DNA of 13,572 nucleotides from an uncultured Clostridia bacterium (GCA_934294965.1 CAKRAM010000043.1:1-13572), one strand, 5' to 3'. Positions 7,725 through 13,572 are shown, counted from the first letter of the stretch. The notes: generated from the sequence alone by a model not told the origin. A program made the numbers and translations.

Positions 7725-8562
7725 ATTTGGTCCTAGCGGAAACTGTAAACGCTTTTACGACGAAGGTCACAAGTCCACTTTGGACGCCCCAAAATGGTGC
7801 GCCGATCAGGGATTGAACGTCTATGAATATTCTTTCGGAAGAGGAATAAACATCGGTGACGAAAAGGCGCAAGCAATCGGCGATGAAAGCAAAAAGTACG
7901 GCGTAGAGATAACGGTTCACGCTCCGTATTACATAAATTTTGCTAATCCGTCCATGGACATGGTGGAAAAATCCTTCAACTACGTCTTAAACAGCGCGTT
8001 TAAGGCAAAAGTATTCGGCGGAAATCGCATTGTATTTCACCCGGCGTCGGTTGGCAAGATGGAAAGGAATGATGCCGTTGCTTTGGCTGCCGAACGTCTT
8101 AATATGCTTGCTGCGCTAATTGTGCAAAACAAGTTGGACGATTGCTATTTTTGCCCGGAAACAATGGGGCGTATCAATCAAATCGGTGATTTGCAAGAGA
8201 TTGTTGAGCTTTGTAAACTTGCCGAATTCTACTTGCCTGCTATCGACTTCGGACATTTGAACGCTCGCACTCACGGCAGTTTGAAAACCGAGGAAGACTA
8301 CGAACAACTGATAAAACTTGTGATTAACGAGTTGGGATTTGAACGCGCCTCCAAAATGCACGTTCACTTTTCAAAAATCGAATACGGAAAGGGCGGCGAA
8401 ATCAGACATTTGACCTTTGCTGACCAAATTTACGGTCCGGAATTTTTGCCACTAGCAAAAGTTATCAAAAAGTACGGACTCAGTCCTGTGATTATTTGCG
8501 AGTCCGACGGCACGCAAGCCGACGATGCTTTGACAATGAAAGCAACGTATGAAAATTTGTAG
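7717..8562 (+). CDS. Endonuclease IV-like TIM-barrel protein (AP endonuclease family 2)
   Basis: Endonuclease IV enzymes cut DNA at abasic sites with a three-zinc centre in a TIM barrel. This 281-residue protein has candidates for almost every zinc ligand, at positions close to those of E. coli Nfo (in brackets): H68 (69), H108 (109), E148 (145), D177 and H180 in AIDFGH (179, 182), H215 (216), H231 (231) and E262 in ICES (261). The D229-x-H231 pair of the third zinc site appears as E228-I-R-H231. The start is GTG, 8 nt inside ribF, with AAGGAG upstream. It is thus coupled to ribF and separated by 28 nt from the aminopeptidase gene. Abasic-site endonuclease activity is plausible but not proven, since this superfamily also contains sugar isomerases and uncharacterised members. 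I leave the symbol blank for that reason. Confidence 0.8.
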   Translation: MIKFGPSGNCKRFYDEGHKSTLDAPKWCADQGLNVYEYSFGRGINIGDEKAQAIGDESKKYGVEITVHAPYYINFANPSMDMVEKSFNYVLNSAFKAKVFGGNRIVFHPASVGKMERNDAVALAAERLNMLAALIVQNKLDDCYFCPETMGRINQIGDLQEIVELCKLAEFYLPAIDFGHLNARTHGSLKTEEDYEQLIKLVINELGFERASKMHVHFSKIEYGKGGEIRHLTFADQIYGPEFLPLAKVIKKYGLSPVIICESDGTQADDALTMKATYENL

Positions 8563-8579
8563 ATTTATTAGTGACTTTT

Positions 8580-8586
8580 AAGGAGG
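8580..8586 (+). promoter_or_regulatory. Ribosome binding site of the aminopeptidase gene
   Basis: AAGGAGG lies 4 nt before the ATG at 8591, in the 28-nt gap after the endonuclease IV-like gene. I see no convincing promoter in that short gap. Confidence 0.8.
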
Positions 8587-8590
8587 TTTT

Positions 8591-9658
8591 ATGAAAAGCA
8601 CAAATAAGTTATTTGGTGCGTCCAACGTGGATGCCGTTTTGGTTGTAAGCGAAAAAAATAGAATGTACTTTACCGGTTTTGCCTCGACGTTCGGTTATTT
8701 GGTGCTGTTGCATAACGAAAAAAACGTGTTTATAACCGATCCGAGATATTTTGAAATGGCGCAAACTTTGCAGCAAGACGGCGTGGAAGTTCGTCAAATA
8801 GCAAACGGAACAAGTGCGCTCGGAATGGTGTGCGAAATTCTTTCGGAAAACGGAGTAAAAACTCTCGGTTTTGAAGATACGGAATTGACTGTTGCCGAAT
8901 TTAATTCCATGAGGCAGGAACTTTCCGATTTTGACCTTAAACCTGTTGGCGCGGACATCAACTACGTTCGTAGTTACAAGGACGAAACGGAAATCTCGTA
9001 TATCAAAAAGGCGCAATCTATAACCGATGCGGCGTTCTCGCAAGTTCTTTCCGTAATTAAGCCGGGCATCACCGAACGCGACTTGGCTATTGAACTGGAA
9101 TACCTTATGGACAAAAACGGTGCGGAAGGTCTGGCTTTCGATACTATAATCGCTTCGGGCGTAAATTCCTCCAAGCCGCACGCTCATCCTACAAACAAAC
9201 CTCTTGCGCTTGGCGATCCCATCACTATGGACTTCGGCGCGCGCTATCACGGATACTGTTCGGATATGACAAGAACCGTGTTCTTGGGCGAACCGAGTGA
9301 AGAAATGCGTAAAATCTACAACGTGGTGGCATTGGCGCAGGTTACCGGTATTAACAATTGCTATGCGGGTATCGGCGGGAAGGAAATGGATTCGCTTTGC
9401 CGCGAAGTTATTAAAGCCAACGGATACGAACAGTATTTTACTCACAGCACGGGGCACAGTTTGGGTATCGATATTCACGAGTCCCCTATGGCTTCGATGC
9501 GTTCCAACAGCGTTTTGAATGCAAATCAGTTCATCACGTGTGAACCCGGTATTTACGTTCCCGGAGTGGGCGGTGTACGCATAGAGGATTTGCTACTTAT
9601 ACAAGAAGATGGTGTTATTGATTTGACAACATCCGATAAACATATTATAATACTATAG
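8591..9658 (+). CDS. pepP: Xaa-Pro aminopeptidase-type M24 metallopeptidase
   Basis: M24 aminopeptidases use two metal ions to remove N-terminal residues, here most likely those preceding proline, in the cytoplasm. The protein has 355 residues. A creatinase-type N-terminal domain (about 1-125, with VDAVLVVSEKNRMYFTGF) precedes a pita-bread catalytic domain. All five expected metal ligands are visible: D214 (TMDFGARY), D225 (CSDMTRT), H289 (STGHSLG), E318 (CEPGIY) and E332 (VRIED). There is no signal peptide. It lies 24 nt upstream of efp, the usual Gram-positive pairing (yqhT-efp in B. subtilis). A link to efp is attractive because EF-P relieves stalling at polyproline, but that is inference. 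Whether it prefers Xaa-Pro dipeptides (PepQ-like) or longer peptides (PepP-like) cannot be read from sequence. Confidence 0.92.
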   Translation: MKSTNKLFGASNVDAVLVVSEKNRMYFTGFASTFGYLVLLHNEKNVFITDPRYFEMAQTLQQDGVEVRQIANGTSALGMVCEILSENGVKTLGFEDTELTVAEFNSMRQELSDFDLKPVGADINYVRSYKDETEISYIKKAQSITDAAFSQVLSVIKPGITERDLAIELEYLMDKNGAEGLAFDTIIASGVNSSKPHAHPTNKPLALGDPITMDFGARYHGYCSDMTRTVFLGEPSEEMRKIYNVVALAQVTGINNCYAGIGGKEMDSLCREVIKANGYEQYFTHSTGHSLGIDIHESPMASMRSNSVLNANQFITCEPGIYVPGVGGVRIEDLLLIQEDGVIDLTTSDKHIIIL

Positions 9659-9668
9659 ATAAATACTT

Positions 9669-9673
9669 GGAGG
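9669..9673 (+). promoter_or_regulatory. efp ribosome binding site
   Basis: GGAGG lies 9 nt before the efp ATG at 9683. Confidence 0.8.
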
Positions 9674-9682
9674 CGACCATTT

Positions 9683-10243
9683 ATGATTTTAGCAGGCGAT
9701 TTTAGAAAGGGAGTAACCTTTGTTTACAATAACGGCGTTTACGTAATTGTTGATTTCCAACACGTAAAACCCGGCAAGGGCGCAGCTTTTGTTAGAACAA
9801 AGATTAAGAACGTTATGACCGGCGCCGTAAGAGAAGAAACTTTTAACCCGTCCGAAAAGTTTGAACTTGCCCATATCGAAAATAAAGAAATGCAATATCT
9901 TTATGCAGATGGCGATATCTACTACTTTATGGACAACGAAACCTACGAACAAGTTCCTCTTAACAAGGAAAAGGTTGAAGACGCTTTGCAATTCTTGAAA
10001 GAGAACGACACTGCAACCATCAAATTCTACAATGGCGACGCTTTTTCCGTTGAACCGGAAAACTTTGTTGTTTTGGAAGTAGTTAAGTGCGAACCTGCCG
10101 TTGCCGGCAACACTGCAACAAACGCTACAAAGCCTGCTACAGTTGAAACCGGTTACAGCCTTATGGTTCCCATGTTCGTAAACGAAGGCGATCGTATTCG
10201 TATCGACACTCGTACCGGCGAATATATGGAAAGAACGAAGTAA
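9683..10243 (+). CDS. efp: Translation elongation factor P
   Basis: EF-P enters the ribosomal E site and relieves stalling at consecutive prolines. The 186 residues match the family length exactly and show the three-barrel layout: the KOW-like N-domain (1 to about 64), the central OB domain (about 68-130) and the C-terminal OB domain ending VNEGDRIRIDTRTGEYMER, the EF-P signature. The loop tip reads V-K29-P-G-K32-G, so Lys32 occupies the position modified in B. subtilis, and the prolyl loop has the Gram-positive KPGKG form. No EpmA, EpmB or EarP gene is present in the window. The gene follows the M24 peptidase by 24 nt and is closed by a strong terminator 18 nt after its stop, so it is likely the last gene of its transcript. 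Confidence 0.98.
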   Translation: MILAGDFRKGVTFVYNNGVYVIVDFQHVKPGKGAAFVRTKIKNVMTGAVREETFNPSEKFELAHIENKEMQYLYADGDIYYFMDNETYEQVPLNKEKVEDALQFLKENDTATIKFYNGDAFSVEPENFVVLEVVKCEPAVAGNTATNATKPATVETGYSLMVPMFVNEGDRIRIDTRTGEYMERTK

Positions 10244-10261
10244 TTGTTTTGCAATCAATAC

Positions 10262-10295
10262 AAACTGCAACGACGTAAAGCGTTGCAGTTTTTTT
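10262..10295 (+). terminator. Intrinsic terminator after efp
   Basis: An 11-bp perfect stem (AAACTGCAACG at 10262-10272 pairing with 10281-10291) closes an 8-nt loop and is followed by a T tract running to 10295. It begins 18 nt after the efp stop codon and should end the efp transcript. Confidence 0.93.
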
Positions 10296-10705
10296 GTTGC
10301 GATAATACTGTTTTACGAAGGCGCTCGGTTATTGTGCAATAATGGATTGTATCGGGGTTTTATAGTTGTATTTTATTGACCGTTATGAGTATGAATTTTA
10401 ATTTTTTGTGCCATTAATAGCAATTGTGTTTTTCTTGTTTAGCTGTTGTCTAAGTTGTTTTGTTATTTGTAGTTGAGAGTCTTTCTTGTTTTGTGTTCTT
10501 TTATTATTGAGATGATGATTAAGTTGTTCTATAGTTTATAATTGAATTTTTACAATTGGATGTATTTATGTTAGTGGTGGTAGTTTGTGAATTACGGTCG
10601 TTTTTCTTCTATTTACTGCACGGAATGCAAATTTTCTTTATGCATACTTGTTAGTGCGATAGAACTATCGGCTATGTGTTTTGTATATTCAAGCTAAATA
10701 GTATA

Positions 10706-10756
10706 GTAACGGGTTGCCGTTTACGTTATCTTGCTTTTCTGTGGCAATCGCGTTAC
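10706..10756. repeat. Imperfect inverted repeat (candidate stem-loop 1)
   Basis: GTAACG (10706-10711) pairs with CGTTAC (10751-10756) and TTGCC (10714-10718) with GGCAA (10743-10747). They are separated by a 2x3 internal loop and close a 24-nt terminal loop. It is not followed by a T tract, so it is not an intrinsic terminator. Its function is unknown. Confidence 0.45.
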
Positions 10757-10764
10757 TTGTGGTT

Positions 10765-10796
10765 GTATGTTATCTTATTATTGATATAACGTATAC
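10765..10796. repeat. Imperfect inverted repeat (candidate stem-loop 2)
   Basis: GTAT+GTTAT (10765-10773) pairs with ATAAC (10786-10790) and ATAC (10793-10796), with GT bulged. It lies 8 nt after stem-loop 1. Both elements contain the 8-mer GTTATCTT (10725-10732 and 10769-10776). Weak AT-rich pairing means chance is possible. Confidence 0.3.
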
Positions 10797-10848
10797 AAAA
10801 TTAGTTGTTTTATCGGCTCGTTATTGTGCGGCAATTGTGCGATTTAGT

Positions 10849-10874
10849 TATTTGTAATTTAACTATTTGTAATT
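10849..10874. repeat. Short tandem direct repeat
   Basis: The 11-mer TATTTGTAATT occurs at 10849-10859 and again at 10864-10874, a 15-nt period. It could be a paired protein-binding site or chance in AT-rich DNA. Confidence 0.35.
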
Positions 10875-11088
10875 AAAAATATCATGGTTTAGTTAATTGA
10901 GAATATTCATGTTTACTATGGCAGAGTCACTTGCTTTGCATCATATTAAATTTATCAATATTTATCTAATATTTTTGCAAGTGCAATAGTAGTGTTAATG
11001 TTTCTCAATTGTTTGGTAATTATTATTCGCGTTGAACTTCAATTTATTTTCGATAGATAAAACTGTAATAATAACGCAACTTGAATTA

Positions 11089-11094
11089 TATAAT
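11089..11094 (+). promoter_or_regulatory. TATAAT box just before the spoIIIAA start (speculative -10)
   Basis: A perfect TATAAT, within TATATAAT at 11087-11094, ends 5 nt before the spoIIIAA ATG. TATATAAT also resembles the sigma-E -10 consensus CATACAnT except at two positions. No good -35 is visible at either the sigma-A or sigma-E spacing. If it is used, transcription would begin at about the ATG itself, giving a leaderless message. Confidence 0.2.
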
Positions 11095-11099
11095 GTGAT

Positions 11100-11909
11100 A
11101 TGAGATTTGAGGCTTGCTTTGAACCTTCCATAGCGGACAAGCTTGCAGCAATAAACGATTTGCGTGAAGTGCGTGTTCGCGACTGTTCGCCGATAGTTCT
11201 TAACGTAGGAGGTAAGCGGTGCTATTTGTCGAATGTAGGATTGTCGGCTAGCAGCACAAATGCTATCTCTTCTGTCAAAAGTTGCAACCAAATTGTAAAC
11301 GAACTGTGTTGTGACTCTATTTACGCATACGAAAAAATGCTTGCAAGTGGCTTTATGACGCTTGACGGTGGTGTCAGAGTGGGAATTTGCGGCAGCGTTA
11401 GCGGTGTGGACAAGGGAGTGTTTTTCAAGCAGTACTCATCGCTGTGTTTTCGTATTCCGCACGATATCGACGTTATAAATGCCGAAACTATGCGCATTTT
11501 GTCCTGTGGGAATTTTGTCGTGGTTGGTGCGCCACGTAGCGGGAAAACAACCTTTATAAAGTGCTTTGCGCAAAAAATGAGTAGTCTTGAAAACGTTTTG
11601 GTTGCCGACGAGCGTGGCGAAATGTACGATATTGTCGGTTGCGACGTGCTGTCGTTTGCGCCAAAATCCTATGTGTTCGAAGTCGGTATAAGGGCGCTCT
11701 CTCCCGATTGGGTGGTGTGCGACGAACTTGCCGTGGGGGATATTCCGTCTTTGATGAGATGCGCCCAAAGCGGAGTTAAAGTTGCCGCAACGATGCACGG
11801 CAACACATATGAGGATTTTCTTCGCTTTTTCGGAAAAGAACGCTACTTTGACAAAGTAGTGTTACTTGGCAAAAATAACAACATAATGCAACTAATTGAT
11901 GTAATATAA
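11100..11909 (+). CDS. spoIIIAA: Stage III sporulation protein AA, P-loop ATPase
   Basis: SpoIIIAA is the cytoplasmic ATPase of the mother-cell SpoIIIA complex, related to secretion ATPases, and is needed for late forespore development. The 269 residues carry a Walker A motif G143-A-P-R-S-G-K-T-T151, the DERGEMYD segment, the family stretch IRALSPDWVVCDE with Walker B D208-E209, and a C-terminal SGVKVAATMHGNT stretch. It is somewhat shorter than the B. subtilis protein (about 307), mainly at the N-terminus and around the DERGE region. The ATG is the first start codon after an in-frame TAA at 11091. No Shine-Dalgarno sequence precedes it, and the only plausible later start (TTG 11160) would remove conserved residues and also lacks one. 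It leads the spoIIIA operon; 38 nt separate it from spoIIIAB. Confidence 0.95.
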   Translation: MRFEACFEPSIADKLAAINDLREVRVRDCSPIVLNVGGKRCYLSNVGLSASSTNAISSVKSCNQIVNELCCDSIYAYEKMLASGFMTLDGGVRVGICGSVSGVDKGVFFKQYSSLCFRIPHDIDVINAETMRILSCGNFVVVGAPRSGKTTFIKCFAQKMSSLENVLVADERGEMYDIVGCDVLSFAPKSYVFEVGIRALSPDWVVCDELAVGDIPSLMRCAQSGVKVAATMHGNTYEDFLRFFGKERYFDKVVLLGKNNNIMQLIDVI

Positions 11910-11947
11910 TCCTGATTATGCTGATTTTTGCAATAATGTGAACTAAT

Positions 11948-12394
11948 ATGATAGACATAGTAGTATTGTTATGCTCGATTATAGGCGGCACGCTTGTGGG
12001 AATTTATGCTGCGAAAAGAAAAAAGCAGTACTGTTTGTTTGTGTGCGACCTAAATCGTTATTTGAACGAATTTGCCTTCAACATAAACGGAGCAAAGTTG
12101 ATTAAAAGCGAGTTTGATAAAAAGTTCGCAAACGGTTGTTCTGTCGAGTTTTCCAAGTACTTGCTTTCTGAAAAACACGAATGTCCGTATAAAGCATTGT
12201 CGGAAAATTTGAACGACTTTATGAGCGGGCTATCGGCATCGTCTTCCGAACAACTGAAATATCATTTGCAAGAATACTCGGCAAAATTTAAGGCCGTGGA
12301 AAACTCGGTTGTGCCTCAATGTTCAAAATTGAGCGCTACGTATATCAAACTGGGTTTTTTGCTAGGCGTGATGGCCGGCATTGTTGTTATGTAG
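11948..12394 (+). CDS. spoIIIAB: Stage III sporulation protein AB
   Basis: SpoIIIAB is a membrane protein of the SpoIIIA complex, resembling GspF-type secretion components. The 148 residues have a hydrophobic N-terminal segment (about 2-21, IDIVVLLCSIIGGTLVGIYA), a basic KRKKQ turn, a helical soluble middle with the characteristic CDLNRYLNEFAFNI start, and a C-terminal hydrophobic segment (LGFLLGVMAGIVVM). Family members are usually about 170 residues, so this one is short. The ATG is forced: an in-frame TGA lies two codons upstream (11939-11941) and no other start precedes the first membrane segment. There is no recognisable ribosome binding site in the 38-nt gap after spoIIIAA. The gap to spoIIIAC is 6 nt. 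Position, topology and length make the call good even though sequence identity is low. Confidence 0.88.
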   Translation: MIDIVVLLCSIIGGTLVGIYAAKRKKQYCLFVCDLNRYLNEFAFNINGAKLIKSEFDKKFANGCSVEFSKYLLSEKHECPYKALSENLNDFMSGLSASSSEQLKYHLQEYSAKFKAVENSVVPQCSKLSATYIKLGFLLGVMAGIVVM

Positions 12395-12400
12395 GTATCT

Positions 12401-12595
12401 ATGAGTGTTGCGATAATTTTTAAGCTTGCGGCGGTGGGAATCATTACTGCCATTGTAGCCATGTTACTTAAACAGGCAGGCAAAGACGACGTTGCAACGA
12501 TTGTGTCCTTTGTCGGACTGGCGGTTGCTCTCGTTATGATGCTGAACGTAATTATGGAATTGTATCAAACTATCAGCGATATTTTCGGGATATAA
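12401..12595 (+). CDS. spoIIIAC: Stage III sporulation protein AC
   Basis: SpoIIIAC is a tiny integral membrane component of the SpoIIIA complex. The 64 residues form two hydrophobic helices, about 3-22 and 31-52, joined by the conserved LLKQAGKDD loop, with a C-terminal LYQTISDIFGI tail. This matches the B. subtilis protein in length (about 68) and in the KQAGK motif. The start lies 6 nt after the spoIIIAB stop with only a weak AGG upstream. The stop is 2 nt before spoIIIAD, so AC and AD are probably translated together, as expected for this pair of related proteins. Confidence 0.95.
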   Translation: MSVAIIFKLAAVGIITAIVAMLLKQAGKDDVATIVSFVGLAVALVMMLNVIMELYQTISDIFGI

Positions 12596-12597
12596 AT

Positions 12598-12984
12598 ATG
12601 GACGTGCTTAAAATCGTAGTTGTTGCGTTATTGGGTGTTTGTACTGTGCTGATCGTGCGCCAAGTCAAGCCGGAGTTTACTTCCATTGTACTTATTGGCT
12701 GCTCGGTTGTGATTGTCGGTATGGTTATGCAGTATGCTTTTGACGCAGTGCTTTCCATATATAAACTGTCCCAAAATGCAAAAGTCGGCAGTGAGGCAAT
12801 TTCCTGCATAATCAAGGTTGTAGGCATTGGATATCTTGCCGAATTTTGCGATGACGCGTGCAAAGATTCGGGGTGTGCGAGCATCGGAACAAAAGTGCTG
12901 TTTGCTGCAAAGGTTGCAATATTGTTATGTGTGTTTCCCGTCGTAGAAAGTTTATTCAATGTGTTGCGGCAACTTTTGTTGTAG
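12598..12984 (+). CDS. spoIIIAD: Stage III sporulation protein AD
   Basis: SpoIIIAD is an integral membrane protein of the SpoIIIA complex and shares its N-terminal half with SpoIIIAC. The 128 residues have hydrophobic segments at about 2-20, 26-48 and 97-115, the conserved IKVVGIGYLAEFCDDACKDSG stretch (about 76-96) and a C-terminal VVESLFNVLRQLLL. Length is normal (about 130). The ATG is 2 nt after spoIIIAC with a weak CGGGA 7 nt upstream. The last 58 nt are shared with spoIIIAE in another frame, which fits the long signal peptide of that protein. Confidence 0.95.
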   Translation: MDVLKIVVVALLGVCTVLIVRQVKPEFTSIVLIGCSVVIVGMVMQYAFDAVLSIYKLSQNAKVGSEAISCIIKVVGIGYLAEFCDDACKDSGCASIGTKVLFAAKVAILLCVFPVVESLFNVLRQLLL

Positions 12985-13572
12985 TTTTTGCAATGGTTTT
13001 ACTTTGCTCTAGACAAGTGCAAACCGTTTTTGCCGACGAAGTTGACGATGCCGAAAACGCGCTTTGGGAAGAACTGGAATCTGGCCTTACGGCAATCGAT
13101 TTTTCCGATTTCGATTCGATAGGGTTCGATTTTGTCGGCGGCACTTTGAACAAAATCAAGCAAATTATTTCGGGTGAATACGACTCCGCCGAAGCTTTTT
13201 GGCAATATTTATTGAACTCGTTTGCAGGAGAATTTGCAAAAGTACTGCCGATGATACTCGTTATATTTGCAATTATCGTTGTTGCAGGTTTTTCTCGAAA
13301 AACAGGAAAGACCGTATTGGCTAGCGGAACGAACAATGCGGTAAGTTTTGTAGCATCGGTTTTGATTGCCGTCTATATTGCTTCTGTCGTAATGGTGGTA
13401 TACAAAAACATATACGCAGTAATATATCAAATAAAAGCGTTGTGCGACGCATTTTCCCCGATAGCAATTGCGTTGCTTGTGGCAATCGGTGCAAATGCAA
13501 CGTCGACGGCGTGTAGCCCCGCGCTAACAATGTATTCATCGTTGGTTATTTCGGTAATTTGCAATGTAATTC
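12927..13572 (+). CDS. spoIIIAE: Stage III sporulation protein AE (3' partial)
   Basis: SpoIIIAE is a polytopic membrane protein of the SpoIIIA complex. The window ends inside the gene after 215 codons; full-length members are about 390-400 residues. From ATG 12927 the protein starts with a full signal peptide: a basic n-region (SRRRKF, residues 4-9), a hydrophobic core (about 12-27) and a V-F-A36 cleavage site before D37-E38. An acidic, mostly soluble segment follows. Membrane segments come next: LPMILVIFAIIVVAGF, a second in AVSFVASVLIAVYIASVVMVVY and a third beginning FSPIAIALLVAIGANATSTA, which is typical of the family. This start lies 58 nt inside spoIIIAD, with AAGG 13 nt upstream. The alternative ATG 12993 has no ribosome binding site and would remove the basic n-region and most of the hydrophobic core. 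Confidence 0.9.
   Translation, partial: MCVSRRRKFIQCVAATFVVVFAMVLLCSRQVQTVFADEVDDAENALWEELESGLTAIDFSDFDSIGFDFVGGTLNKIKQIISGEYDSAEAFWQYLLNSFAGEFAKVLPMILVIFAIIVVAGFSRKTGKTVLASGTNNAVSFVASVLIAVYIASVVMVVYKNIYAVIYQIKALCDAFSPIAIALLVAIGANATSTACSPALTMYSSLVISVICNVI

Larger units (their letters stand above)
10296..11099. other. Long intergenic region with T/G-skewed + strand
   Basis: About 800 nt lie between the efp terminator and spoIIIAA. I find no gene with coding character here. Counting bases by hand over 10321-10860 gives 254 T, 117 A, 114 G and 55 C, so the + strand is 68% G+T; the first 300 nt are the most extreme (151 T, 61 A, 64 G, 24 C). The stretch contains two adjacent imperfect hairpins, a short tandem repeat and a dispersed repeat, listed separately. 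The promoter of the spoIIIA operon presumably lies near the right end, but I cannot place it with confidence. It could be a decayed gene or element, an untranslated RNA, or neutral spacer shaped by replication-strand mutation bias. Confidence 0.6.

Noticed and set aside
8609..9478. 289-codon open frame on the - strand opposite pepP
   Set aside because: It is fully antisense to a gene with all five M24 metal ligands, and has no ribosome binding site context or family motif.
10568..10654. 28-codon hydrophobic small open frame in the intergenic region (starts MLVVVV)
   Set aside because: There is no good ribosome binding site. The hydrophobic content is what T-rich DNA gives by chance, and no conservation can be assessed here.
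11032..11059. Possible sigma-A promoter TTGAAC with TAGATA at 16-nt spacing upstream of spoIIIAA
   Set aside because: The -35 matches at 4 of 6 positions and the -10 at about 3 of 6, which is expected by chance in AT-rich DNA. I also found no convincing sigma-E pair despite ATATT-like stretches at 10901 and around 10957-10973.
10296..11099. CRISPR array, tRNA, insertion sequence or riboswitch in the large gap
   Set aside because: There are no regularly spaced repeats, no cloverleaf, no transposase fragment or terminal inverted repeats with an open frame, and no riboswitch core that I recognise.
10995..11291. 98-codon open frame on the - strand spanning the spoIIIAA start
   Set aside because: Almost two thirds is antisense to spoIIIAA and the rest is AT-rich spacer. 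The product shows no domain and ends in low-complexity Asn/Lys, so it was not called.

Overview
The window looks like the chromosome of a low-to-moderate GC, spore-forming member of the Bacillota, probably an uncultured Clostridia-type bacterium. Three things support this: the Gram-positive gene order rimP-nusA-ylxR-ylxQ-infB-rbfA, a short NusA without the proteobacterial C-terminal repeats, and a spoIIIA sporulation operon. All genes are on the + strand, the standard genetic code fits, and both window ends cut a gene (rimP at the left, spoIIIAE at the right).

Region 1 (1-8562) is one tightly packed operon-like run: rimP (partial), nusA, ylxR, ylxQ, infB, rbfA, nrnA, truB, ribF and an endonuclease IV-like TIM-barrel gene. 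Seven of its junctions overlap, three of them as 4-nt ATGA stop/start overlaps, so translational coupling is likely. The genes cover 30S maturation (RimP, RbfA), transcription elongation and termination (NusA), translation initiation (IF-2), RNA-binding accessory proteins (YlxR, YlxQ), tRNA pseudouridylation (TruB), nanoRNA/pAp turnover (NrnA) and flavin cofactor synthesis (RibF).

Region 2 (8563-10295) holds an M24 Xaa-Pro-type aminopeptidase and efp, closed by a strong intrinsic terminator with an 11-bp perfect stem. Region 3 (10296-11099) is about 800 nt without a supported gene. It is AT-rich and has a pronounced T and G excess on the + strand (151 T, 64 G, 61 A and 24 C in 10321-10620), two adjacent imperfect hairpins and short repeats. 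Region 4 (11100-13572) is the start of the spoIIIA operon: spoIIIAA, AB, AC, AD and the 5' part of spoIIIAE. These genes encode the mother-cell side of the SpoIIIA-SpoIIQ channel that supports the forespore after engulfment.

Most of the window is conserved core genome and I found no clearly new defence or mobile system. The points most worth a second look are: a RibF whose FMN adenylyltransferase motifs are degraded while its riboflavin kinase motifs are intact; the skewed, structured 800-nt gap before spoIIIAA; spoIIIAA and spoIIIAB start codons with no Shine-Dalgarno sequence although most neighbouring non-overlapping genes have strong ones; a 58-nt spoIIIAD/spoIIIAE overlap; and an endonuclease IV-like gene, with an altered third zinc site, translationally coupled to the nusA-infB operon.
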